Assembly (NCBI RefSeq): GCF_000003815.2
Contig: NC_049990.1
Span: 22,852,338-22,916,337 of the forward strand
Source of the DNA: Branchiostoma floridae
Lineage: Eukaryota; Chordata; Leptocardii; Amphioxiformes; Branchiostomatidae
Length of the DNA: 64,000 nt
Direction: 5' to 3'
Part shown: piece after piece, positions 1 through 11,211 of the stretch
How the letters are laid out: each line of letters opens with the position of its first letter
How positions within the stretch are numbered: position 1 is the first letter of the stretch
Notes under the pieces: model-generated
The model's input: only the letters and a program-made list of their open reading frames with translations
What the model was told of the DNA's origin: nothing
The model's database searches: none
Made by a program: the position numbers and the translations under genes

Positions 1-256
1 GGGGGGGGGGGGAAGGAAAAGCCGCCATAGACTGTTTTGAACATGGTAGTTTAAGACATATTTTGCTGTCTCATGTCTGTTTTCCTCTCTTTAACTTTGG
101 CACGTTTGTGTAGGCGTACTAGTCTTGAACGTTATAATCTACCAGCCTTATAATAGATGTGTGATACACCGAAAAAAGCTTAAACACTGCAGACAATCAC
201 TAGTTCCCATGTGCACAACAAACACTATGGGCTTATAGATATATTTCGTTTAACCT
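1..256. other. Leading flank without a gene
   Basis: A poly-G run opens the window and is probably a contig-edge artefact. I see no gene here. Positions 179-256 resemble 7546-7635 and belong to the duplicated upstream block described separately. Confidence 0.6.
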
Positions 257-1517
257 TTAACCCTATTCAGACCGGGCTTTTTTGGTCATCCCTGGACCGG
301 GGGGGGGGGGCTTTTGAGGCCCTCCACTTCAAAGTTTTATAACTCTTGAACGACGTACCGTAAGGCCACTAAATTTTTAGGACATAATGTCGACGTAATA
401 TTTGACAGGTATGTGACGTTTGACGTTACGTTGACGTAAGATGACGTAATTATGACGTCATCAATTTGATTATATTGGCCAAACCCATGAAAAAAGGGTA
501 TTCTCAGAAAACTTCAAATTATGCTTCAAAAATGTAACAACAAGTGCAGATAACATAATACTAATATTTGTTACGCCTTGCGTTGTCGATAGCAACATCA
601 ATGACGTCAATATGACGTCGTAAAATGACGTCATGCACATCTAAGATATGAGTTGGGCTCCGCCATATTATATCCACCACCGTGAATTTTTGAAATACTT
701 TTTTGCAACAAATAATCACAAAGGGCAATGGGTATAGACTAAATTCATTCATTTAGATGGTTTTTGATAAAAAAATACCAGGTAGTTACAAATTTTAAGG
801 GAGAATAAGCGTGTTATTCTTGATCTGGCCATTCGGCCCGCCATCTTGGATTTTGGGCTGATGACGTCATCAAATTAGCATAATTTATGCATATATAATT
901 ATAAAAGATATGCTAAATAATATAAGATTCTATTTATGTAATAAAATCGCAGTAATATAGCAAATAAATGTGAAAAATACATTGTTAGAACCAAAAATAG
1001 TGAATTTTGGCAAAGCTGCCTGTCAACAACAAGAAAAAATGGAAAATTTGTCAAACTTCGTGGAATTGTTGCCAACAATATTTCAAGAAAACTCACAAAA
1101 TTTGGTGGCTCTAGCGTAAGCCGCTCTGGCGTTATATGACATCGAAGTTAGCGCGGGCCTCAAAAGCCCCCCCCCGTCTGAATAGGGTTAAAATCCATTG
1201 ATAATGTTCAGATGAAAATGCCACATTGAAAACGAGATGGATAAAACAAGAATTGTTGTGCAAATGCAATCAGCATGAAAAACAATTTCAGTACAATGTC
1301 TTATCCAACTTAATCCTTCGACAATGCCATAACACCTTTTTGCAGAACAACACTAAGCTGTGTGAAAGAACAGGATTACAAACATCGGGAAAATCAAACC
1401 GAACAATGGAACAGTCCTTGATTGTCTGGCGGTGTAAAAGGCGAAGACCACTATATGCTATATAACTTCTCCACACATCAGGCACGTGTATGTCATATTA
1501 TCAAGAGCTGCCAGACG
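179..1517 (+). repeat. Upstream block of the NHL gene, duplicated at 7546-7956 and interrupted by a MITE
   Basis: Positions 179-256 plus 1192-1517 align with 7546-7956 in order and orientation. Shared anchors include TTCCCATGTGCA/TTTCCATGTGCA, GTGCAAATGCAATCA, CAGTACAATG and CACGTGTATG. Removing the MITE at 261-1187 makes the alignment continuous. The block ends about 45 bases before the first good start codon of the NHL protein gene, so it probably holds that gene's promoter and 5' leader. That role is inference; the duplication is visible. Confidence 0.7.
261..1187. mobile_element. Non-autonomous piggyBac-like MITE with TTAA target site
   Basis: The element is framed by TTAA at 257-260 and 1188-1191. 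Its ends are inverted copies: TTAACCCTATTCAGACCGGG on the left and CCCGTCTGAATAGGGTTAA on the right, each followed inward by a G or C homopolymer and a shared CTTTTGAGGCC/GGCCTCAAAAG block. TTAA targets with CCC termini are typical of piggyBac-type elements. No transposase is present in the 927 bp. It carries four perfect TGACGTCA sites (453, 602, 626, 862) and many half sites. The paralogous block at 7546-7956 shows the empty site. Confidence 0.85.
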
Positions 1518-1560
1518 ACCACATCGCAAAGAGCTCACACCAAGGCTGCCCATAGACAAA

Positions 1561-4500
1561 ATGTCAGAAGAGAATATGACGGAAGCAAGGCTGGAGGCTC
1601 TAACGGCTGAAGAAAGCGTCTGTAGGCAAGCTGGCAGTGATGGGGATCCCTGCACTCAGTGTTATTCTATGCATCCCTGTACGCAGGTTTCGTCCGTGAA
1701 GTCCTGTAGGCAATGTTATTCTCTGAATCCCTGTCGTCAGGACTGTTCTCGTATATACGGGAGAAGAGATGGCGATGATCTTACCGCCAAATGTGGGGCC
1801 AGGTCCTGTAGTCAGTGTTATTCTCTGAATCCTTGTGACCAGGCCTGTTCACTTATATACCAGCGAAAAGATGACGATGACCAATACCTCAATATTGGGT
1901 CCGAGGCTAGAAGCGGACAGGATAACAGCATCAGCCCTGTCGAGCACAGAGACGAGGATCACAAAGTGTTTCTGGAGACAAATTCAGAAGAGCAGGAGGT
2001 AAAAGAGACATTGGACGAGACGAAAACAGCTTCAAGCAACAGCAAAGACAGACCTTGAACTGAAGGGATGTAACGCGGACATAGCTGTTNNNNNNNNNNN
2101 NNNNNNNNNNNNNNNNNNNNNNNNNNNNNNNNNNNNNNNNNNNNNNNNNNNNNNNNNNNNNNNNNNNNNNNNNNNNNNNNNNNNNNNNNNNNNNNNNNNN
2201 NNNNNNNNNNNNNNNNNNNNNNNNNNNNNNNNNNNNNNNNNNNNNNNNNNNNNNNNNNNNNNNNNNNNNNNNNNNNNNNNNNNNNNNNNAAGCACAGAAG
2301 ATTGTGCACATCCTACAAATTCGGAAAATGTTACACAGCCTCAAAATCCGGAGATTGGTGCACAGCCTCAAAATCCGGAGAATGGTGCACAGCCTCAAAA
2401 TCCGGAGAACTTCCTGGTGTCTAACCCGTTATACGTGCCGAGAATTCCAAAACAAGCAGCTAACGGTAAGAAATGTCTACTCTTTATATCATGACAAAAT
2501 GGAAATATTATTTGGGGTGTGTGTGTGTGTTTGTGTGTGTGTGTGCGTGTGTGTGCGTGTGTGTGTGTGTTTGTTTCCGGATTCATTTGTGGTCAGCATA
2601 ACTAAAAAACCTCTGGGTGGATTGCAATGATATTTGGTGTGTTGGTAGGTGTTGCAGAGATCATGGTCAAGATTCATTTTGAGGCCCCAAGTAACCTTGG
2701 TACTGCAGCAGAACTCACGTTTTGTATCTTTTGACCTGGACATGTCATGGTCTTGATTTTTTGAAGGCAGATATCTTGTGATGTTTCAAAGACGTGGTGT
2801 GTGCTTGGTCCCCCTAGCAGCTTGCTCTGGATCTGCAGGGGCGTTTGTGTCACAATCTTCCGAGGAGAATAACGGTACAAAAGAAATGGCATATTTTCAT
2901 GATATTTAGTTTGCAAATATCTTTGGTAGAAGATGAACACAACAAAGTGTAAATCATGCAAAATAGGAATCATTTGAATATTTCATAATCCGGTCAAATC
3001 TATGTGACCGAGAGTGTGCATGTGACCTATGCAGTTTTTGGGAGGCAAAACTTAGCAGATATTCAATCTGAAAATGTCCATAATTTTTATAATTAATGCA
3101 AAATTGTCATTATTCTGTTGTAGATGATCGGATTTTCAATATTGTGATCTGTGTAAGTTTGTAAAAGGTTGACATAACAAAGCATGCATTATACAGATGC
3201 GAAAGTAATTTTCATAATCAGAATATTTCATGAGATATGAGTTCTCCGAACTCTTGTTGATAAAAAACATTACTTACCCCTGTTTCATATGCTTTCTTAT
3301 CATGCTTTTGTTTCCAAAGTTGGCAATGACATACATATGGATCTGAATATAGATCAAAATGTGATTTTTGTTTCAAATCTATAGAAGCAATTTGTTGTAA
3401 TTTGGTTTTGCATAGATACCTTTTTGTTTTGAATTACGTATAGTGTTACTGGTACCCTCGTACTGGAAAAAAATAAGCAGGAAAGATGAATCTGCTCAAC
3501 ATTATCTCAAAGTTTATTATTACGCCTTGCTGTTTTCGGTTCAAGACCTCTGCCAACGCCTTGAAACTGCTGTGAAATTTTGCAGGGTTAACTTGTCGGC
3601 ACATGAACGTTGTTGCATCAGTAGCTATCTTATGTGCGATGTTGATCACGTGCTGCCTTTTTATCGGGTTATACATCAACACCAACATCCAGAATGCTCA
3701 AAAGGTAAGGCTACATCTTGTTGTTTTTCCTTGATGAGTATTGATCTTACGTTGGAAATGTTTGTTTTGGGTAGATATATTTCAATGTGAAACATTATGC
3801 AAAGAATGTTGGTTTGAAAGTTCATTTAAGTTCAACTTAAGAAATAATTTCAGGATATCTTTACTCTTCTCCATTAAAAAATTGCATTCATTGGAATTTC
3901 GACTGAATAACTCGGTTTTCATCAGCTATCTGGCCCAATCGCTTGGAACACATGATGGTTTTTATGACTAGTGTGAAGAAGAATGTTGATGAAGGTTGTT
4001 GATATCTCCCCTTTCTCTCGGTTAAGACAATGTTGGTGCGCTCTACTGCAGATGAGATGCTTTACTAATCTTACAAAACATTCGTGTTATACAAAATGTT
4101 AACACCCTCTATCGAAACTGTGAGCCAGTATGCTTTGGGTGGCCCGTGTTCTGAGAATCTGGTAGTGAATGTTCTGTTTCTCCAATGTAATACTTACTTT
4201 TGTTGGTAGATTCAATTCTATATAACGGAGGGAGAGTTTATTCTAAGATTTGTTTGGCTTTCTAAATATCTATACCGTATGCCAATATGCTAAAGAAGTT
4301 CTAACGTGGCGTAAGGAGTTTATCTGGCCAAGGAGTGTTCTTAGTCAATGGGGATCTGCCGTCACTAAATAGAAATGCTCCTCCCTGTTTCAGTGACGGC
4401 AAATCCCCGATGACTCAGAACACTCCTTGGCCAGCTAAAGTCCTTATGCTACCGGTAAATCTGTCTGGGGATTCCGATTACCATGGTCCGAATAGCCACC

Positions 4501-6958
4501 AGTAGAAATATACTTATAAGAAGACAATTAAGCTAGCCTATCGCCAACTTTCTATTGGCAATGTACCAGTCGAAAAAGTATGCACATTGTTAGACAGATT
4601 CTTATAGATGTTTGAAGATTGTTCTGAATACAGGAATTTTTGTGTATTGAAGGCTGTGACTAATAGAGACGGATTCGTGGGTACAGGATTAACATCAACA
4701 TCCAGGAACATGCGAGAGGCCACAATGTCTGCAGCAACCTTCAACAGCTCACAAGGTGAATTGACTTAGCATCAAATTGCGTAGGTTTAAAAGATAGGCT
4801 GTGTTAATATATTTAACAGCTAACGAATTGCATCCATGATTGTTTTAATAAGAATATATAAAATACATGTGCTGGACAACGTTCTTTATACTGAACCGAC
4901 GTTTCGGAGAGCACCTGCCACCTTCCTCCTTTTAACGATAACTGGTTACACTTCCCACTGGGATGTCCCTTTAGCTCGACTGGTACGTAGTAGCCTCACA
5001 GTTGAGGTCCTGGTTGATGAAGCCCCGGTTCGATAGATTTTATGATCCATACAGCTTTCTTAACGATTGCATCTGTTGGTGATGTTCTTCTAGTTTGCAG
5101 CTGAATGTTTTTCCTGTCTCCCCTATGTTTAACTTGTTACAACTAATGCAAGACATCTTGTATACAAAGTATATATGTATTCACTGAGTTTTTGAGATGA
5201 ACCAGCTCGAGTAGGTACCTTTGGGAGGGTTTTGGACCACTGTAGCTGGGTTATACTTCCTTAAAATCCTCATCAGTTCCTCTGAGACTTATTCTTAAAT
5301 ACTGTTATATAGCTGTTTTAATATTACCAAATGATAAGGTTAATAGTTGCTAGCCTTGGTGTGTATGGATTATTAACAATTGTGTTGTATATGTAAAGAA
5401 TGCTATTTAGAACTAAAACTTTATTGTCCAATGACATACCAACCTGATAAAACTATTCACGGGAGTACATGCTGTAATTTCTTTTAGTTTCCTTAGAATA
5501 TATATGGGGATCGGAAAAGCTGTACATGTAGATAATTAGCTTGTTCGAATTTGCCACATGAACCTTACAACCCAATCTGTTATTGTATCTGTAGCTTCTA
5601 CACTACAGGCAGACCCCTTAGAGACGTCACACCAAGGTTCTACAACGACACTTGCAACTTTTACATCAGCAAGAATGTCTACCCACCAAACGACGAGGCC
5701 CTTTCACACAAGCAAACCGGAACCAGACCTTTACACCAATGGTGTCGTCACACCGACACCAGTCACCTACAAGGGTATGCCATTTTCAGCAAAATGATCA
5801 TGTAATATTTTGATATTTGATGAGCACTTGTTTTTAATTTGGTCGTTGTCTAATCTATCCACCAGCTTATAGGAGTTGTGGCTTCTAAGCTAATTGTTTT
5901 TTTACAGTGAATGGGACTGAAATTGCTGGATGTCTAGGATCATATCTAATTACATCTAATTACAACTGCATGACGTAGTATAGTGAAAAAAGTTGACAGT
6001 TCTATATTACTCTGTGTCAACATCAAATATTGATTGCTAATATCTTAAAATATATGTTTCTTCGGTTTTAAGTTCCATGGCCAATTGTATCATTACAGAG
6101 AGCCGTACCAGAATCGTGAACTCGAAGAAGAAGATCACTTTCGGTGGGGAGGGAAAAGGCCCAGGGAAGTTTAAAGGTTTTACTAAAGTGGTTGTGTCCA
6201 GATACAATGAAATATTTGTAGCTGATGGAGGCAACAGACGAATCCAGGTCTTCGGCATGAACGGGACCTTTCTCCGCCTCTTCCCAGCGGTAGTACCCGG
6301 TGTAACTGCACAAACAATGCGCCCTACCGATGTCACCATTGACGGAAAGGGAAATGTATGGGTAGTGGGTTACTTCGTTGACTCAAGCCGTCAGCAAAAA
6401 TGTGTGTTAGTTAAGTACAATCGGGAGGGTCAGCCAGAACTCAATAGCGCACACTTTCTACCACATACAGATGCAATAAAGATGGTAAATGTTACCTTTG
6501 ACGCGGTTAACAACAAAGTCATTGTGGCTGCAGACACTCGTATCTATATCTTTTCACCAGACGACTCCTTGTATGATAGAAAGTTCAAATCGTTGAAGTT
6601 AGCCAGGTGCGTTACATCGGACAAAGAGGGTAATATAATTACGGCAGAAGGGGTTGGAGTTCACGTGTACAATCATCACACTGGACGTCTGCTGTTCAGG
6701 ATCCTATATAAGACAAATGGCGTGCGCCATGAATTTCCACAGGGTGTCTACAGAGACAGCTTTGGGAACATCATCATAGGGAGCGTGACATACCACAGGG
6801 TAGACATGTACACATACAATGGGAAATATATCCGCAACGTCGTTGAGTTTAGATTACCATGGGACTTTGCTGTAGGACCCGAAGGACAGTTGGTGGTGAC
6901 TACAAGGAAGACCAAAAACCTTGTAACAATTTTTCCACGCCATACTTTGATGCCGTAA
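1561..6958 (+). CDS. Single-pass membrane protein with extracellular NHL beta-propeller
   Basis: I reconstruct these exons: 1561 to about 1998 or into the gap at 2090; 2291-2465 (5' end in the gap); 3586-3704; 4608-4755; 5595-5774; 6099-6958. Junction phases agree from 2291 onward. The N-terminal part is acidic with three cysteine-rich repeats of the form CxQCYSxNPC. The second part has three QPQNPENGA repeats and an NPLY motif. Exon 3586-3704 encodes one hydrophobic helix (ASVAILCAMLITCCLFIGLY). A Ser/Thr-rich stalk follows, then about 285 residues of NHL-type propeller (for example FVADGGNRRIQVF). With no signal peptide the topology is probably type II, with the propeller outside. NHL propellers usually bind protein or RNA; the ligand here is unknown. 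The starting frame meets TGA at 2056-2058, so a donor near 1999 (GAG|GTAAAA) or an indel before the gap must be assumed. TRIM-type RING and B-box domains are absent. Confidence 0.8.
2090..2289. other. Assembly gap (200 N)
   Basis: Run of N inside the 5' part of the NHL gene. It hides either an exon junction or continuous repeat coding sequence. Confidence 1.
2515..2900. repeat. (GT)n microsatellite and adjoining dispersed repeat
   Basis: An interrupted GT tract (about 2515-2573) leads into sequence resembling other parts of the window. Examples are GCCCCAAGTAACC...GGTACTGCAGC near 2690 versus 7100-7135, and the stretch from 'gacctggacatg' to 'gaggagaataac' versus 8165-8300. This fits a dispersed, unnamed family lying in the first mapped intron (2466-3585). 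The remainder of that intron shows nothing further. Confidence 0.45.
4309..4449. repeat. Foldback element, about 55-bp imperfect arms
   Basis: Left arm 4309-4366 and right arm 4392-4449 are inverted copies with a few mismatches. Shared segments include CTGGCCAAGGAGTGTTC / GAACACTCCTTGGCCAG and GTGACGGCA / TGCCGTCAC. The loop is about 25 bases. It lies in the NHL gene intron 3705-4607. It could be a short MITE; no target duplication is clear. Confidence 0.7.
4880..5290 (-). mobile_element. Penelope-like element remnant with GIY-YIG-like endonuclease piece
   Basis: The minus strand from about 5165 to 5042 reads CISCNKLNIGETGKTF, then a KLEEHHQQ segment. This matches the usual pattern of a C-x2-C pair, a GET motif and a downstream EH as in Penelope-like GIY-YIG domains. 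Further upstream on the same strand is a degenerate LMRILRKYNPATVVQNPP segment interrupted by stops. The 3' tail around 4895-4935 carries the ACGTTTCGG...CTTCCTCC motif common to such tails. It is a dead fragment inside NHL intron 4756-5594. Confidence 0.65.
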
Positions 6959-7545
6959 TTACCTTTGCCAAGAAGGTCTACTTGTTTTCAGTAGCATACG
7001 TGTGTCTCTCCGTCTATAAAGATGATAACTAGAGAAGGCATGGATTGTCTTGATGATTAATTGGTTAATGTTGAGAAGACCTCAAAGCAATTAGACTTTG
7101 GGCCCCCTAGCGACTTTCTATGGTACTGCAGCGGAGCTTTCTACTTTGATATATCTTGTTTTGTACCGATAGGAGGCGAATCAGTAGATAACGATTTCTG
7201 ACTGTGAGTAAACTCACCAATCACCATAAAAAGGCTTAAGGCCATAGAACACAAATGGAAATCTGCATTAGCGATGATGTAAAACTAGGCAAGTTCGGGA
7301 CTTCATAAGCTCATCCGTGAACATTCCAGGTCATAAGAACTCACCCCACACAACAGCCCGCTATCTCAAGTGTCCAAAAGTCTGACTTTTTAAAATTCCG
7401 ACCAGCGAAACTTACCGCAGCTGTCAAATATAACGCCAGCTTGGCTTCTCATGACGTCAATTTAGGGACTGACCATATCAAATTAGGGGTCAGCACAGGC
7501 CTAAAAAATGGACCGAAACCTTGTTTTTTGCCTAGTTTGAACGCC
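6959..7545. other. Intergenic, no gene seen
   Basis: This is the 3' flank of the NHL gene. Around 7085-7150 it contains a short match to the dispersed repeat at 2680-2720. No canonical AATAAA lies close to the stop. One TGACGTCA occurs at 7449. Confidence 0.5.
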
Positions 7546-7956
7546 CTTAAATGCAGCACAGACGATGACCGGTTTCCATGTGCAGAAAAACACGCACTTA
7601 TAGGTGTACCCTGTAAGTGTAAACCTTTCGACTCCATTTCTGATTTTCGGATGAAAGCGTCACATTCAAAAACGGCTAGATCTAACACGCACTGTTGTGC
7701 AAATGCAATCACCATAAAAGCAATATCAGTACAATGCCTTATCAACCTAACCCTTCGACTCTGCTAAAAACAACTTTTCGCAGAATCAACACTACGCTGT
7801 TTAAATGTTCGGGATTACGAACATCAGTAAAACCAAACCGAGCATGGCAACAGGCCCTAATTGTCTGGTGGTGAAGCCCGGAGATATCTACAACCCAGAC
7901 CTGTCATGACGATGTTGAGACACGTGTATGGCATATTGTCAGCAGCCGTCAGATCG
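7546..7956 (+). repeat. Orphan copy of the NHL gene's upstream block, without MITE or coding exon
   Basis: It is collinear with 179-256 plus 1192-1517. It lacks the 927-bp MITE: GTGTAAACCTTTCGACTCC replaces GTTTAACCTTTAA...TTAAAATCC. Similarity ends at about the same point where the NHL coding region begins upstream, and no NHL coding sequence follows. The likely origin is a tandem gene duplication whose second copy lost its body, or a partial duplication. Confidence 0.65.
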
Positions 7957-8129
7957 TGTGCCTAATGGTTGTAATAGTGAAGGAGCATTTTTGTAGGCTA
8001 ACCCAAGATAGAAAAAACGGATTTTCATGATTTTCTGGTATCTGGGTATCTTTGGGTATCTTTGGTACAAACGGGTACAAAATCAAGAAGAAATTATACA
8101 AGGACGCAATTTGCATAATCAATTAGAAT

Positions 8130-9330
8130 ACTTTATCATAGAAGTTTTTTCAATGTATCTCTTGTGCCGGACATGATACTGTCTTGACATTTTGGTTGCA
8201 GGTAGCTTTTAATGCCAGGACAAGGTGGGAAGTTCCCTATTGTTGAAATTTGGGAACTGCAGGGCCATTTTTGTCAAAACTTGCCAAAGAGGATAACTGA
8301 GGAAAGGAACGATGGATGTCCATCATTTTAGCTAATCACCTAGCTGAGGTATGCATGTCATGCTGATCAGGACCTAATATGCATAATTAATGAGGAACTT
8401 GTATAATTCCATTGCTTTCCATAACTGGACTTCAATACATGTAACACATGTAATTCATGAATGGTGGAAGATAAACAGATGCCAAATATGCAAATTAGGA
8501 ACTGATTTGCATAATAAATGCAAAAGTGCAAAAACGCTAAATTGTAAATGATGGGATTTTTTACTGGTGATAAGTGTAAGCTAATCAATGATGAACATCA
8601 TCACGCATTAATTATGTAAATGTGTATGTCATTTGCATAACATAAACAAAAGCTCTAAATATCTAATGGAGGTATGAGGGGACCGAACTTTTACTGACAG
8701 AATATATTCTGCGCCGAAGGCGCTACCCGTCGCGCCGGAGACGTGACAACCCCAGGGGGTCCGGGTTATGCTCCCTCGGGAAAATTTGAAATCTTGACCC
8801 TCTAAAACAACATTTCCTGCGTTTTGACGGGCAAATTTTGTTGTCAGACTAAGGTAAGTTTGACGGCAATTATGACAGAAAAACACATGGTTTTAGCGAG
8901 GGCGATATGCATCTGCATTTGGGGGACACATTCTGCTTGTAAACTAAGCTTAGTACGATAGTAAAATTTTTATTAGTTTAAAAGATTTTTGAGAGCGACT
9001 CTCCCACAACATACTGCCCTGCGCCGAAGACTCGGGCCGTCATAAGGTCAAGGAAGGTCTCGCGAAATTTTGAAATTGGGACTCTCTGAAACGCCATTTC
9101 TTGCATTTTCAGGGGTAAATTTTGCCGTTAGACTAGCTTGATTTAATGAAATTCCATCATCAAAAAAATACACAAGGTTTCAGCTTGCTTTGGGGGGGGG
9201 GCACCGCCACTGGGTCACCGAACTCCTAACTCCAGCTGTTGCCATATTTTACAAGCACCTAGGCCTAGCTGCGTATCTATCAGGTTCCTCGACCTCTGGA
9301 AGGAATTCGCGCCAGACTCATCATTGTGAC
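8130..9330. repeat. Degenerate dispersed repeats
   Basis: 8130-8600 resembles the repeat at 2740-2990. 8650-8890 and 8985-9200 are two diverged copies, in opposite orientation, of the interior of the MITE at 10323-10905. Shared pieces include the reverse complement of GAAATTTTGCCCGTCAAAATG and of CAGGAAATGGCGTTTCAGAGGG. A GC-rich GCGCCGAAGGCGC hairpin also recurs. No coding sequence was recognised. Confidence 0.55.
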
Positions 9331-9483
9331 GCAGCAGTCAGCCTTCCTGGATGGGTTAATGAATGAATGATTGATTAACGTCCCTCAGTCTGGTTTTCTG
9401 TGGCCGCCCAGGCGTCGGCCTACGTTCAGGTTGCGGGATTGTTTATTAGCTAAAGGCTGTAGTGGGTGCGTCACTTGGCAACA

Positions 9484-9706
9484 CACATGCAAGCAAACGC
9501 ACACGTGCACGCACATAAACACATACACACACGCATACACACACACACACATACAAACACACATACACACACACACACATAACACACACACACACACACA
9601 CACATACACACGCACATATACACACATATACACATACTTAAACAAACACACACACCCAAATGCAAATATAGATATACACAAACACACACACACACACACA
9701 CACACA
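9484..9706. repeat. (CA)n microsatellite, interrupted
   Basis: About 220 bp of CA dinucleotides with scattered AT, TA and GC interruptions. Apparent open frames here on both strands are repeat artefacts. The rest up to 10322 shows no gene. Confidence 0.95.
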
Positions 9707-10322
9707 AGTTCTTTTCAACCCAAAGTTTCGGTTGCCCTGCCGGATTTAGAAAAAAGGCTGTCCCCATTACTTGTAGAATTGCTTGGTGACACGTGACAAT
9801 ATACACGAGTCCATGAATGTGTTGTTGGGGCACATATGTAGGTGCTCTATTTCCAATATGGAGGTAATTATCTCGCAAATGAATTTGATTTGTCTAGCCA
9901 CTATCATTCATTCATCCAAACTCATTTTTACATATGTTGTTCACAATAGCGAGAAGTGTTTTTTTTTAAATTGGTGTGCTGAGTAAAAGAACAAATCTGT
10001 ACGCAAGCTTCCAAGCTAAAGCTGCTCTACTGTTAAACCTTACAGGCAAAAAACTGGGCAAACTTGTTCTGTCACGTATCTAATGTACTGTTAGGCTGTG
10101 ATGTAAATTTATATGTTGTAAACTATGTTTTTATGAATAAAGATGTTTTAAATCATTTATCCAAGCAATACTTTTTATTGCTGTTTGCTGCATCTGGTTA
10201 CAATTCAATTCATGTAATAAATGATAACTGCAATCACGATTGTAGTCATGTGTGAAATGGATGAACCTTTGAATAAAATTTCCGGTGTGCATGATATTGC
10301 ATCTTTCATATACATGTGTATG

Positions 10323-10905
10323 CATGCCCGTAGCCAGGGGGGGTTCGGGGGGTTCGGAAGAACCCCCCACACATGCTCAAAGGTCCACTTATCCATGTTC
10401 AAAAGTCCACTTTTTCATGCTCAAAGGTCCCCTTTTTCATGTCCAAGATTTTTTTCAAAGGCATGACTGATTTGCATTATTCACTAATAGACATTTCATT
10501 CAATCCTAGTGAGTCTATCAGCAAAATTTGCCCCCAGAAAGTGCAGGAAATGGCTTTTCAGAGGGTCCAGATTTCAAAATTTCCCCGGACCACCATTGCA
10601 ACGCCTCCCACCTTTGGTATCAGACATGGCGAAAATATGTCGGGGGAGTCGGCCTCAAAGACTTATGCCAAAAACCTTTTGTATTTTAAGACAAATTCCA
10701 TTGAACTTAGCCAGCGAATTTTGCCCGTCAAAATGCAGGAAATGGCGTTTCAGAGGGTTATGATTTCAATTTTTCCAGGGGGAGCATGCCCCCAGACCCC
10801 CCTAGGCAGCTCACGCCTTCGGCGTGAGTCTCGCGCCTGCGGCGCTCGATGGTCCCACAAGTACTAAAAAGAACCCCCCCAACCAAAATCCTGGCTACGG
10901 GCATG
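10323..10905. mobile_element. 583-bp MITE with 16-bp inverted ends
   Basis: The ends are CATGCCCGTAGCCAGG on the left and CCTGGCTACGGGCATG on the right. They are flanked by a 5-bp direct repeat GTATG at 10318-10322 and 10906-10910. The inside holds two tandem diverged modules (about 10505-10620 and 10700-10790) and GC-rich hairpins such as CTCACGCCTTCGGCGTGAG. No transposase is present. The superfamily is uncertain. Confidence 0.8.
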
Positions 10906-11211
10906 GTATGTGACAACTATTGACAAAAGCAATCATCCGCATGTTCACCATATACAGATTGAATATTTATTTGGAGATGAAACAATAATGATAGTCATTA
11001 CTGAACTAAACAACGGAACAGCTTTGAATCACATTTACATAAGTACAGATACAACTGTTATCATAATACATAATCAAAATAATCCACAGTGGTCCTCTGA
11101 TTGAACAATTGGTTGATTATCGTTTTATGTCAGCTCGTCAGGACCATTTTGCAGCGATTTTGAAACCTGAGCCTCTTCGCATTTACTGCTTTTTGTACTA
11201 AAAGTTGTAGC
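10906..11211. other. Spacer downstream of the LRR exon
   Basis: AT-rich spacer between the MITE and the LRR gene's terminal TAA. No gene seen. Confidence 0.5.

Noticed and set aside
1-12. Poly-G start of the window as a biological tract
   Set aside because: It sits at the very edge and is most simply an assembly or contig-end artefact.
9385-9878. Cys/Val- and His/Thr-rich frames in the CA tract
   Set aside because: Pure translation of a dinucleotide repeat.
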